NCBI GenBank assembly: GCA_963730225.1
Contig: CAVSQX010000002.1
Location: forward strand, 1,054,001-1,118,000
Length of the DNA: 64,000 nt
Direction of reading: 5' to 3'
Origin: CAVSQX01 sp963730225
GTDB taxonomy: Bacteria; Planctomycetota; Phycisphaerae; Tepidisphaerales; Tepidisphaeraceae
A program made the position numbers and the translations under genes. Shown here piece by piece: positions 25,944 through 35,096 of this stretch (position 1 is its first letter; the number at the start of each line of letters is the position of its first letter). The notes under the pieces were generated by a model. It was not told where the DNA came from, did no database searches, and worked only from the letters and a program-made list of their open reading frames with translations.

Positions 25944-26870
25944 ATGAATATGAAAGCGGTAGTTCCTTTGGTATTGGCGGTCATTTTAGGCCTTGCGGCG
26001 GCGGTGCTGGTGCACAACGCCATCGCTAAAAACTCCAAGTTACCGGGGCAGCCGACAAATCTGGTGACGGTGGTGGTGGCCAAGCAGAACATCGATCCGG
26101 GCCAGGAATTGGGCAAGGATGATCTTCTGACAAGCAAAGTCCCGGCCGATTCGGCCCCAGGACAGGTGTTTTCCGACACCAGCCAGCTGATCGGCCGCGT
26201 GCCGACCGTTCCACTTCTTAAGGACCAAGCCATTCTTGAGACATTGCTGGCGCCCAACGGCACCGGCTCGGGCCTTCAGGCCCTGGTGCCGGTGGGAATG
26301 CGCGCGTTCACGGTGGACATTAATGAGGTCACCGGTGTGGGCGGCATGCTCGTGCCCGGATGTCACGTGGATGTCCTGACCGCCGTTCACGACAGCAAAA
26401 CCAACGAGAACTTCACCCGAACGATCTTGCAGAACCTGAAGGTGACCGCGGTTGGACGGACGGTCTCCAACGTTCCGGCGAACAACGCCGACGGGCAGGG
26501 TCCACCGCCTCCGGCCAATAACATCACGTTGCTGTGCACGCCGCATCAGGCCCAGGTGATGGAGCTGGCTTGCATTTCCGGAAAGCCGTGGTTCGTGCTC
26601 CGCAGCACCCGAGACGGGCAGGAGCTGTCGCTCGATGGAACCACTTTGGCCGAGTTGCGCGGCGATGATACGTCCAACGAGCCCACGATCTCGGTGATGC
26701 CTGCGCAGGCGATGGGGACGAACCCGATGCCCAGCGAAAATCAGCCGGCGACGATCAAGCACGTCGTGCAGATTCTGCGCGGCGGAGCGGAGTCGCAGGT
26801 GACGTTTGTGATGCCCAATCCGCGAAGTCAGACGGCTGACGTTTCGGATCCGGCCACCGATGCGCACTAA
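25944..26870 (+). CDS. cpaB: Tad pilus protein CpaB/RcpC
   Basis: A 308-residue protein with an N-terminal membrane anchor (AVVPLVLAVILGLAAAVLVH), a SAF-type domain (VAKQNIDPGQELGKDDLLTS) and the RcpC core (MRAFTVDINEVTGVGGMLVPGC, in part). CpaB-type proteins stabilise the outer-membrane secretin and link it to the periplasm. Start ATG 25944 follows a GGAGAGAC site. It lies 58 bases before the secretin gene's possible GTG start, in the standard Tad order. Confidence 0.9.
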   Translation: MNMKAVVPLVLAVILGLAAAVLVHNAIAKNSKLPGQPTNLVTVVVAKQNIDPGQELGKDDLLTSKVPADSAPGQVFSDTSQLIGRVPTVPLLKDQAILETLLAPNGTGSGLQALVPVGMRAFTVDINEVTGVGGMLVPGCHVDVLTAVHDSKTNENFTRTILQNLKVTAVGRTVSNVPANNADGQGPPPPANNITLLCTPHQAQVMELACISGKPWFVLRSTRDGQELSLDGTTLAELRGDDTSNEPTISVMPAQAMGTNPMPSENQPATIKHVVQILRGGAESQVTFVMPNPRSQTADVSDPATDAH

Positions 26871-26955
26871 GACGGACGAGAAATCTGTTCCGGCACCGCG
26901 GCGGCGCACCGCGGGGGCCGGCTGAGAAGTGAACCAGCTAACAGCGAGAACGCTC

Positions 26956-28584
26956 ATGACAACGCAGAACCTCAAGGATGTGATCTGTGGACGCGGCAGC
27001 AAACGGCGTCTGGCCGCGATGGCGGCGGCAGCCGGAGCGATGATGTTTCTATTGCTCAGCGGCCCGGCCGGCGGCGACGCTTCGGCGATGGATGCGACGC
27101 CATCGAGCCAGCCGACAACGCAGCCTTCGTTGGTGACCCAGGGGCTATCCAGCGACGGCAGCATCAAGCTAGTCGCCGGGCACAGCCTGGTGCTGACCGC
27201 CAGTGAGCCGCTCAAGCGGGTGAGCATCGCTCAGCCCGACGTGGCCGATGTCAATGCCATCGCACCGACGAATGTGCTGGTCACCGCCAAAAAGGCGGGC
27301 GACACGCAGCTGATCCTGTGGGATGATCAGGATCATTCTCAGGTGATCGATGTGGATGTCGACGTCGATCTCCAGTCGGTACGGCGGCAGCTGAAGGCGG
27401 CGTTCCCTGATTTGGACATCACAGCAACGCCGTTGAACGATTCGATATCGTTGCGCGGCAATGTTCCGTCGGCGGAAGTCGCGGAGCAAATCGTCGAGAC
27501 GACCGGCGCCTACGCCAAGGTGCACAATTTTCTGAACATCTGCGGCGGTCAGCAGGTTCTGCTGGCGGTGCGCTTCGCGGAAGTTTCCAAGACGGCCATT
27601 CGCCAACTGGGCGTGAGCCTGGGCGGGACCGACGGCATCAGCGGCGTCGGCAGCGCGGTGGGCCCGGGCGGCGTGATCTTCTCGGGTAACAATCCCTTGA
27701 CGCTTGCCGCGCCCGTCGGCGCGGGCGGTGTCGGAGGCGTGCAGCTCTTTGGTCAGGGCAAGCTCGGCGCCTGGGCGTTCCAATATTTCCTCAACGCCCT
27801 GCGGGAAAACAATCTGATCCGCGAACTGGCCGAGCCGAATCTGGTGGCCATCAATGGCCAGCAGGCGACTTTCCTTGCCGGTGGGCAGATTCCCATCCCG
27901 GTTCCGCAGTCCGGGTCCGGCAGCGCGGCGGTGGTGACGATCTCGTACCAGACCTACGGCATCCAGTTGGCGTTCACGCCGCTAGTGCTGGGCAATGGGC
28001 GCATTCGTCTGAAGGTGGCCCCGGAAGTCAGTGAACTGGATTATTCTCACGCGGTGGTCATCGAGGGCAGCACCGTGCCGGCCCTGACGGACCGCAAATT
28101 GCAGACGACCGTTGAGTTGGCCGACGGGCAGAGTTTCGCCCTGGCGGGCCTGCTGGACAGCGAGTTGAATGCGACGGCCACATCCGTGCCGTTGCTGGGC
28201 GATATTCCGATTCTGGGTGAATTGTTCCGCTCGACGCAATATCAGCGCAGCGAAACCGAGTTGGTCGTGCTCGTGACGCCGAAGCTGGTCGAGCCACTCG
28301 ATCCGGATCAGGTTCCGCAGATTCCCGGCGAGCGTTGGCGTTATCCGAACGATCCGGAGTTCTATTTCTTCAGCGATCTGGGTGGCCCACAGGCGGAAAA
28401 AGCGGCTGCGGCGCCGACGGGGAAGACCGTCGCGACGGCGGCTGCTCCGACCAAAGGCCAGGCCGCGTCGGCCGCTTCGAGCACGGGCCAGCCCAAAAAT
28501 GCGGCGGCTCCGGCGCCGAGGTTCCATGGAAGCTACGGATTCGTTCCCGCCGGCAACGGCCAGACGGCGTCGGCAGGGGAATGA
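26956..28584 (+). CDS. cpaC: Tad pilus secretin CpaC/RcpA
   Basis: About 542 residues. An N-terminal signal peptide (LAAMAAAAGAMMFLLLSG) precedes a pilus-associated N domain (KLVAGHSLVLTASEPLKRVS), a BON-like segment (LNDSISLRGNVPSAEVAEQI) and the secretin core. The core ends with the motif VPLLGDIPILGELFRS and TELVVLVTPKLVEP. It forms the outer-membrane pore for the Flp pilus. A GTG at 26929 with a weak GAGAA site is an alternative start. The last 90 residues are a low-complexity Ala/Pro/Thr tail, longer than usual. Confidence 0.92.
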   Translation: MTTQNLKDVICGRGSKRRLAAMAAAAGAMMFLLLSGPAGGDASAMDATPSSQPTTQPSLVTQGLSSDGSIKLVAGHSLVLTASEPLKRVSIAQPDVADVNAIAPTNVLVTAKKAGDTQLILWDDQDHSQVIDVDVDVDLQSVRRQLKAAFPDLDITATPLNDSISLRGNVPSAEVAEQIVETTGAYAKVHNFLNICGGQQVLLAVRFAEVSKTAIRQLGVSLGGTDGISGVGSAVGPGGVIFSGNNPLTLAAPVGAGGVGGVQLFGQGKLGAWAFQYFLNALRENNLIRELAEPNLVAINGQQATFLAGGQIPIPVPQSGSGSAAVVTISYQTYGIQLAFTPLVLGNGRIRLKVAPEVSELDYSHAVVIEGSTVPALTDRKLQTTVELADGQSFALAGLLDSELNATATSVPLLGDIPILGELFRSTQYQRSETELVVLVTPKLVEPLDPDQVPQIPGERWRYPNDPEFYFFSDLGGPQAEKAAAAPTGKTVATAAAPTKGQAASAASSTGQPKNAAAPAPRFHGSYGFVPAGNGQTASAGE

Positions 28585-28654
28585 ACCGATCCATGGAATG
28601 GCCAGGTGCATGCTGGTTCGTTTTGTGTAGTTAAGGACCGACAAAGAAAATGCC

Positions 28655-29791
28655 ATGTACGTTCAACTGAACTGTGCCATCGTCGATCCGGACGCCGCCA
28701 ATCGCCAGGAGTTGGCGGCCTTTCTCAGCCAGTTCGGCGTTTCGATCGTCGCCCAGGCGGCCGGAGTGGAAGGCCTGGCTGGAGTGCTGGATCGCGCCGA
28801 CGCCCCGCAGCTGGTGATTGTGGATCTGGATCCCAACGCCACCGAAAATCTCAAGAAGCTGGGCCAGATGCCGCGGCAGTTCCCGGCGGTCAGCTTCTTT
28901 GTCATGAGCAAGGTCATGGAGGCCAGCCTGCTCATGGAGGCGATGCATCAGGGTGTGAAGGAATTCATCCCGCTGCCGATCGTCGAGCAAAAGTTCCAGG
29001 CGGCGATCGAGAGCGTGGCCCAGGTTCACGGCATGGGCAAACGGGCCCAGGTGATCAGCTTCGTGCCGACCATCGGTGGATGCGGCGCGACCACGATGGC
29101 CTGCAACGTGGCGGCGGCGCTGGCGAAAACGGCCAAGACCGTGATTCTGGATATGGATCTGATGCGCGGCGGTGTGGCCAACTATTTCGATATTCGTCCG
29201 CGCTACACGATCGCCGACGTGATGGAATCGGCGGAGAAGCTGGACAAACAGTTTTTGGACAACGCCCTGGCTGTGCACAGTTGCGGATTGTCGGTGCTGG
29301 CGCGGCCGGAATTGCCGGAGGACACGCTGCGGGTGAATCAGCCCGGCCTGCATCGGCTGCTGGGCGTCCTGAGCCGAGTGTTCGATTATGTCGTGATCGA
29401 TTCGATGATGAGCATCGCCCCGCTCTACAACACGGCCCTTCAGGCGTCGGACACCAGCGTGATCGTGATGCAGTTCAACGTGCCCAGCGCCAAGAACGCC
29501 GAGCGGTTCGTCGGTTCACTGCGTCGAATGGGATTGGAATCGAACAAGATCAAGCTGTTGGCCAATCGCGTGGTGAAAAAAGGACTGGATATTGAGCCGG
29601 CGGTCGTGGAACGGGCGCTGGGGCTGAGCATTGCCTGGGAAGTGCCCAATGATTTCAAGAACGCCATTGCCGCGATCAACTTTGGCGAGCCCGTGGTGAT
29701 TCGGGCGCCGAAGTCGGAGATGAGCCAGCGTTTGCTGGGATTAGCGGCGATGCTGAATGGAAAAGGCGCGCCCGCGGTGAAAGCGGCGTGA
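28655..29791 (+). CDS. cpaE: CpaE/TadZ-type pilus localisation ATPase
   Basis: A 378-residue protein. Residues 1-125 form a receiver-like domain (CAIVDPDAANRQELAAFLSQ). Residues 130 onward form a ParA/MinD-like ATPase (AQVISFVPTIGGCGATTMAC). The Walker A region reads IGGCGATT, lacking the classical lysine after the glycine; atypical Walker motifs are known in TadZ/CpaE proteins. VILDMDLMRGG gives the Walker A' Asp and YVVIDS the Walker B. It is expected to place the Tad machine at its site in the cell. Confidence 0.9.
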   Translation: MYVQLNCAIVDPDAANRQELAAFLSQFGVSIVAQAAGVEGLAGVLDRADAPQLVIVDLDPNATENLKKLGQMPRQFPAVSFFVMSKVMEASLLMEAMHQGVKEFIPLPIVEQKFQAAIESVAQVHGMGKRAQVISFVPTIGGCGATTMACNVAAALAKTAKTVILDMDLMRGGVANYFDIRPRYTIADVMESAEKLDKQFLDNALAVHSCGLSVLARPELPEDTLRVNQPGLHRLLGVLSRVFDYVVIDSMMSIAPLYNTALQASDTSVIVMQFNVPSAKNAERFVGSLRRMGLESNKIKLLANRVVKKGLDIEPAVVERALGLSIAWEVPNDFKNAIAAINFGEPVVIRAPKSEMSQRLLGLAAMLNGKGAPAVKAA

Positions 29792-29818
29792 CCGGAAGTC
29801 GTACCCGAAGGTGCAGTT

Positions 29819-31309
29819 ATGGGATTGTTTAACAAAAACGGCTCGACGGCGACGGAATCGGAGACCGCTGGGCAGCCCAATCTCCCCGCGGAGTCACGGG
29901 CCCCACAGAAAGCACCCCCCTCGGCGGCCAAGCCGATTTCGTCGGCGATGGCGCAGATGATCGCGCCTCCGCCAAGCCTGGCTGAGCCCGCCGCCCCCGC
30001 TGCACAGCGAGCGGCGCCGGTTTCCAGCGAACGGCAGGTTTATTTCCAGCAATTGAAAGTGCGCATCCATCAGAAGCTGGTGGAGCGATTGGACGTGCAG
30101 AATCTGCGTTCGATGCCTCCGGAAACGGTGCGGACGGAAGTGCGGCTGCTGATTCGCGATCTCTGCCAAAGCGAAAAGGGCCTGATCAACAGCGCCGATC
30201 AGGAACGCCTGATGGACGAGGTGCTCGACGAAACCTTCGGGCTGGGTCCGCTGGAGACGCTGCTGAAGGATCCGAGCATCAGCGATATTCTGGTCAACCG
30301 CGCCGACCGCATTTACTGCGAACGCCGCGGCAAGCTCGAACTGGTGGATGTGCGTTTCCGCGACAACGCCCACCTGCGACAAATCATTGATCGCATCGTT
30401 GGTCGAATCGGCCGGCGCGTCGATGAAACCAGCCCGATGGTCGACGCCCGCCTGGCCGACGGAAGCCGCGTCAATGCCATCATTCCGCCGCTGGCCCTGG
30501 ACGGCCCGGCGATGAGCATTCGCCGATTCGGCTCCAAGCCGATGCAGTTGGAAGATCTCATCCGGCACGGCGCGTTTCCGCAGGCGGTGATGGATTTTCT
30601 TTCCGCGGCCGTGCAAGCGCGCTGCAATGTCATCATCAGCGGCGGCACGGGCTCGGGAAAAACAACGCTGCTGAACTGTCTCTCCAAGTACGTTCCCGCC
30701 GACGAGCGCGTGATCACCATCGAAGACGCTGCCGAACTTCAGTTGCAGCAGCCCCACGTGGTGCGGCTGGAAACCCGGCCCAACAACATTGAAGGCAAGG
30801 GCGAAGTCACCCAGCGCGACCTGGTGAAGAACTGTCTGCGTATGCGGCCGGATCGAATCATCATCGGCGAGTGCCGCGGCGGCGAAGCCATGGACATGCT
30901 TCAGGCGATGAACACGGGCCACGACGGATCGATGACCACCGTACACGCCAACAACACCCGCGACGCCCTGGGTCGGTTGGAAGTCATGATCGCCCTGGCC
31001 GGTTACGACATTCCGATGCGGGCGTTGCGATCGCAGATTTCCAGCGCGATTCAGATCGTGGTGCAGGCCCGGCGTCTGACCGGCGGCAAGCGAAAAGTGA
31101 CGAGCGTGAGCGAAATCGTCGGCATGGAAGGTGAAAACGTGCAGATGCACGATCTGTTCATGTACGAGCAGATCGGTGTGGATGCCGAGGGAAATGCGAC
31201 CGGACGATTCATCGGAACCGGCATCCGTCCCAAGTGCGCTGAACGAATTGAAAGCCGTGGAATTCGTCTGCCGGCGGACCTGTTCGCCCGCCGTGTCTTT
31301 GACATGTAA
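29819..31309 (+). CDS. cpaF: Tad pilus assembly ATPase CpaF/TadA
   Basis: A 496-residue secretion ATPase of the GspE/VirB11 class. Walker A is SGGTGSGKTTLLNCLS near residue 278. TIEDAAELQL and the Asp box follow, and GECRGGEAMDMLQAMNTGHD is the Walker B/His box block. The N-terminal part has the TadA helix-rich domain (DQERLMDEVLDETFGLGPLE). About 70 N-terminal residues are Pro/Ala-rich and probably flexible. It powers pilus assembly with TadB and TadC in the inner membrane. Confidence 0.95.
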   Translation: MGLFNKNGSTATESETAGQPNLPAESRAPQKAPPSAAKPISSAMAQMIAPPPSLAEPAAPAAQRAAPVSSERQVYFQQLKVRIHQKLVERLDVQNLRSMPPETVRTEVRLLIRDLCQSEKGLINSADQERLMDEVLDETFGLGPLETLLKDPSISDILVNRADRIYCERRGKLELVDVRFRDNAHLRQIIDRIVGRIGRRVDETSPMVDARLADGSRVNAIIPPLALDGPAMSIRRFGSKPMQLEDLIRHGAFPQAVMDFLSAAVQARCNVIISGGTGSGKTTLLNCLSKYVPADERVITIEDAAELQLQQPHVVRLETRPNNIEGKGEVTQRDLVKNCLRMRPDRIIIGECRGGEAMDMLQAMNTGHDGSMTTVHANNTRDALGRLEVMIALAGYDIPMRALRSQISSAIQIVVQARRLTGGKRKVTSVSEIVGMEGENVQMHDLFMYEQIGVDAEGNATGRFIGTGIRPKCAERIESRGIRLPADLFARRVFDM

Positions 31310-31321
31310 CAGGAACTGAAC

Positions 31322-32287
31322 ATGGACGATTTAATACTACCTGTCCTCATCGCCCTGGTGGCGGCGCTGTTCGTCTGGGGCATCGTCTGCCTGGTGCAGG
31401 CGTGGACCGACACCGACCGCAAGAAGTTGGCCGAGCGTCTGACCGGCGACGATCGCCCGGGTATGAGCTTCGATGCCCGCCGATCGATCGTGATCGCGCA
31501 GATGCGCTCCAGCGGTCTGCCCGACGGCATCGCGAAGATTCGCGTTCTGCAATGGCTGCACCGCCGCGTGACCCAGGCGTTTCCGGATTGGTCGCTGGTG
31601 AAATTCCTGGCCATTACCTTCGGCCTGGCGGTGGTGCTGGGCGCGACCGGCTGGCTTTTGGCGGATTCGCCCATCATCGGCCTCGTCGGTGTCGTCGCCG
31701 GAACGTACGCTCCGTTCTTCGTGATCACTTCACGGCGGACCAGGCGTCAGCAAACATTGGCCAACCAGATTCCCGAGGCCCTGGATTTTCTCGCCCGAAT
31801 TCTTCGCGCCGGGCACAGCTTGACCACGGGCCTGCAAATGATGGGCGAGGAACTGCCCGCGCCGATCGGGACGGAATTCCGCCGCTGCTACGACCAACAC
31901 AGCCTTGGCCAGCCGCTCGAGGAATCCCTCAAGGAAATGGCGGCCCGGGTGGAGTCGACGGACTTTGCGTTTTTCGTCACCGCCGTGCTGATTCAACGGC
32001 AAACCGGCGGCGATCTGGCGGAAGTGCTCACCAACATCAGCGGCATGATCCGCCAGCGCATCCGCCTCCAGCAGCATGTGAAGGCCAAGACTGCCGAAGG
32101 ACGATTTACTGGATATATCCTGGTGGCGTTCCCCGCGGTGATGTTCGTGCTGGCGTGGTATCTGAATCCCAATTACGCCGGCGTGCTGCTGCACACCACC
32201 ACTGGAATGGAGCTGCTCGGTACGGCGTTCGGATTGCAGATGCTCGGTCTCTTTGCGATTCGTAAGCTCACGACCGTCAAAGTGTGA
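31322..32287 (+). CDS. tadB: Tad pilus inner-membrane platform protein TadB
   Basis: A 321-residue protein with a T2SSF/TadB domain. It has an N-terminal membrane segment (LPVLIALVAALFVWGIVCLV), paired segments near LAITFGLAVVLGATGWLLAD, the cytosolic core QIPEALDFLARILRAGHSLT, and C-terminal membrane segments. AGGA precedes ATG 31322, 12 bases after cpaF. With TadC it forms the GspF-like platform through which CpaF drives pilin polymerisation. Confidence 0.93.
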   Translation: MDDLILPVLIALVAALFVWGIVCLVQAWTDTDRKKLAERLTGDDRPGMSFDARRSIVIAQMRSSGLPDGIAKIRVLQWLHRRVTQAFPDWSLVKFLAITFGLAVVLGATGWLLADSPIIGLVGVVAGTYAPFFVITSRRTRRQQTLANQIPEALDFLARILRAGHSLTTGLQMMGEELPAPIGTEFRRCYDQHSLGQPLEESLKEMAARVESTDFAFFVTAVLIQRQTGGDLAEVLTNISGMIRQRIRLQQHVKAKTAEGRFTGYILVAFPAVMFVLAWYLNPNYAGVLLHTTTGMELLGTAFGLQMLGLFAIRKLTTVKV

Positions 32288-32313
32288 CGCATGACCACTG
32301 ATTCGAGGCCATC

Positions 32314-33237
32314 ATGAATAATGAACTTCTCATCATCCTGTGCATCGTCGGGGCTCTGGGGCTCATCGTGTACATGGTGTTTGTGTTGTCCGCCGACGCC
32401 ATCACCGGCAAGGTCCGCAATCGTCTGGTCGGCAAGGCAACCAACGACGGTACCAAGCCCAAGGCCAAGGCCGGAATGGTTCCGCTGCTTCAGAAAGTTG
32501 GACAAGCGGCGGCCCAGCCCTTCATGCCCAAGACGCGCGAAGCGCAGTCCGAAGCGCGCAAGCGGCTCGGTTATGCCGGGTACTATTCCAATTCCGCCGT
32601 CAAGCTCGTCACCGGATCCAAGGTGATTCTGCTGGGGATCGGCCTGATCGTCGGGTACTTCGTCAGCACGCAGACCCAAGGCGCTTCCAGCCTGTTTATC
32701 TGCCTGTCCGTGGGCGGACTGGGCGGATATCTGTTGCCGACCTTCTGGCTGAAATGGGCCATTAAATCCAACCGCAAGCAGTTGACTCACGGCCTGGCCG
32801 ATGCCCTGGATCTCATGGTCGTCTGCGTCGAGGCCGGACTCACCGTCGACTCGTCCATGCAGCGCGTCGGCACGGAAATGGCCTTGGCCCACCCGGCGAT
32901 CTGCCGGGAGTTGGGAATCACCAACATGGAAACGCGCGTCGGGCTTTCGCGAATGGAATCGCTCAAAAACCTGGGCATGCGCACCGGATGCGAGGCTTTG
33001 CAGTCGCTGGCGGCGATGTTGATTCAGGCCGATCGATTCGGAACCAGCATTGCCCAGGCGTTGCGCGTGCACGCGGACACCCTGCGGACCAACCGCCATC
33101 ACGCCGCCGAGGAACTGGCCGCCAAGGCTTCCGTGAAAATGAGCTTTCCGCTCGTGCTGTTCATTTTCCCGGCGACCTTCATTGTGCTCGCGGGACCCAC
33201 GATCATCGGGCTGATTCACAGCCCGCTGTTTCAGTAG
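32314..33237 (+). CDS. tadC: Tad pilus inner-membrane platform protein TadC
   Basis: A 307-residue T2SSF-type protein with the core LTHGLADALDLMVVCVEAGL, and QSLAAMLIQADRFGTSIAQALRVHADTLR in two pieces, typical of TadC. C-terminal membrane segment PLVLFIFPATFIVLAGPTII. It pairs with TadB. Spacing of 26 bases supports one transcript. Confidence 0.93.
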   Translation: MNNELLIILCIVGALGLIVYMVFVLSADAITGKVRNRLVGKATNDGTKPKAKAGMVPLLQKVGQAAAQPFMPKTREAQSEARKRLGYAGYYSNSAVKLVTGSKVILLGIGLIVGYFVSTQTQGASSLFICLSVGGLGGYLLPTFWLKWAIKSNRKQLTHGLADALDLMVVCVEAGLTVDSSMQRVGTEMALAHPAICRELGITNMETRVGLSRMESLKNLGMRTGCEALQSLAAMLIQADRFGTSIAQALRVHADTLRTNRHHAAEELAAKASVKMSFPLVLFIFPATFIVLAGPTIIGLIHSPLFQ

Positions 33238-33309
33238 AAGAAAAAAATGGAGTGCGTCATTTAACTGGACACGGATTTCAACCGAAAAGAATTTAGCAAG
33301 GACACAGTC

Positions 33310-33825
33310 ATGCGTAACAAATCAACCCCAATTGCGTCGAACTTGATCGGTAGCCTGGCGGCGGGTGTCCTGCTGGTTGGATGCAGCTACCAGCACGGCG
33401 AAGACTTCTCCAGCACCAGCAACCCAACGCGCGTCAATCAGTTCGTCAGCGCCCAGGCCGCCGCCGGCGCCAAGTCCGATGCCACGCTCTACGATCACAA
33501 CTTCGATGGATCGAATCTGAATTCGCTCGGCAAGAACAAGCTCGACCTGATTTGCCAGGCCAGCAAGCCCAACGATTCGATCGCCGTATATCTGGATATG
33601 CCCCACGATGTCGTCGCCGATCGCGAAGCGGCGGTTTCGGCTTATCTGAAGAAGACCGGCGTCAAGGATACGCAGATCAAGCTCGCTGAAGGCCCCAATC
33701 CCGGCGTGACCACGCCGGCGGCGTACAATCTGCCGACCGTCTACAAATCCGATGGTGTCTCCTACAACGGCCTGGCCGCCGACGCCGACACCGGCCAGAG
33801 CGGCGGAGCGGCTCCCAGCAAGTAA
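33310..33825 (+). CDS. Tad-locus lipoprotein (CpaD/RcpB-like position)
   Basis: A 171-residue protein with lipoprotein signal SLAAGVLLVGC. The mature part contains LDLICQASKPNDSIAVYLDM, then REAAVSAYLKKTGVKDTQIK. This pattern of a residue-numbering helix followed by a short beta-strand resembles the BON/OmpA-like or CpaD fold, in which a lipoprotein chaperones the secretin. AAGGA precedes ATG 33310. The assignment rests on location and lipobox as much as on sequence. Confidence 0.6.
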   Translation: MRNKSTPIASNLIGSLAAGVLLVGCSYQHGEDFSSTSNPTRVNQFVSAQAAAGAKSDATLYDHNFDGSNLNSLGKNKLDLICQASKPNDSIAVYLDMPHDVVADREAAVSAYLKKTGVKDTQIKLAEGPNPGVTTPAAYNLPTVYKSDGVSYNGLAADADTGQSGGAAPSK

Positions 33826-33862
33826 CGCATGATTTTCTGCGGGTCTTCCGGAGGGAAGGAAG

Positions 33863-33950
33863 AAGTTGCCAGTTGTCTGTTGCCCGTTGCCACAAGAAAG
33901 ATGCAAGCGCGTCTTCTCTGGCAATTCGCAACTGACAACTGGCAGCTCCG
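33863..33950. repeat. GGCAACTGACAACTG-type hairpin repeat after the Tad operon
   Basis: Left-arm units GTTGCCAGTTGTC and right-arm CAACTGACAACTGGCAG are complementary across an intervening 50 bases. The stretch follows the last Tad gene by 38 bases and ends before a convergent gene. A closely similar structure lies at 49932-50025, and single arms occur near 42533. It could end transcription from both sides. The remaining bases to 34021 show nothing else. Confidence 0.6.
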
Positions 33951-34021
33951 CTTCCATGTGCAGGTCACGATCGACGACAAGCCATTCACCACCTCTGACT
34001 TTATCCCGACCGCTCGGGCGC

Positions 34022-35096
34022 TCATTTTGCCGTCCCTCGAGCCATGGCTCGATCCGGCCCGTTGGCGAATTCCGGTGATTCCAGCGACACGGCGCTCAGA
34101 ACCCGGTCGGCGAAAATGCGCGTGAAGACGGCCGCGTCGCGATAATCCAGATGCGAGCCATCCGGGCATGTAAAGCCGTTCAATTGTGGGTCCCGCCACG
34201 AGTCGACAATCGGCGCGTTGATCCGATGCGCAAACACGTCGACATACCGATCGTCCGGCCACAACTGGTCCAACACCGCGCGGACGTCGCCGCTCACCGG
34301 CATTCTCACAAAGACCACCATTCCACCGTGCCCCTTAATGCGGCGCACCATCGCGTCGATCAATTCCGTCCTTTGCGCTACCTTGATAGGATCAAGCGGC
34401 GCTCCGTCACGCCGTTCTCTTTCCACACGACCCTCCGTAAGCTTTACCAGATCAGAGTGTGAATAGTCGGCTGGTATGTATCGGTTGCCCAATATACTTC
34501 CACCAAACGGTGGAGACAGCTCGCGCGATGCCCCGGCCGCCAACATGCACAACCTCATCGAGTGATAAATTGGGCCGCCGAAAGACAAAACTCCTTTGCA
34601 CCAATTCCGATAACGGTATTTCCATCCGATCGACCGGCGAACGATGATGATAGGCCGACACATATTGCGCCGCCTGTCCCGTTAACGGATCGCCGTCTTT
34701 AAATAGTTCATTGGATAGATCGCATAGAACCGTTCCACAGAAACTACCATCTTCACTGAGATCTTGTAATACGGAAAGACAACATCCTCCATTAACCGCC
34801 AGCATCAAAGGTTCTTCATCTCCGAAAACCTCGGCGAAGATCGCTGGATTGATATCCACGTGCTCTCGTGAATTTCCTAAGATCACGAACTGATGATGAT
34901 CGTAAGGTTTGACTTTCGCTCGAGTTTCCACCCACAGGCCCTGGTCGTCCGCAAGCGACGGTGAAAATCCCTTTGACCTCCAAAACACTTCGTATCCGCT
35001 CAGCACCGAGATGGCGATGACGGTCGCAAGGACCCAGGTCGCGCCCCAGGCTCCCCTGGGAATACGCTGGTTAGAATTGGAAATAGATGAAGGCAC
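34022..35096 (-). CDS. SGNH/AlgJ-like partner of the MBOAT acyltransferase (frameshifted)
   Basis: The first frame has an N-terminal membrane anchor (GATWVLATVIAISVLSGYEVF), then FVILGNSREHVDINPAIF, where GNSR looks like the SGNH block I serine. The second frame carries MVVFVRMPVSGD and the late DGSHLDYRDAAVF block with the Asp/His pair. The frames are joined by dropping one base between about 34500 and 34560 to give about 357 residues. GTG 35096 has GGAG just upstream and overlaps the MBOAT gene. Such proteins move acyl groups onto polysaccharides or cell-wall polymers outside the membrane. Confidence 0.65.
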
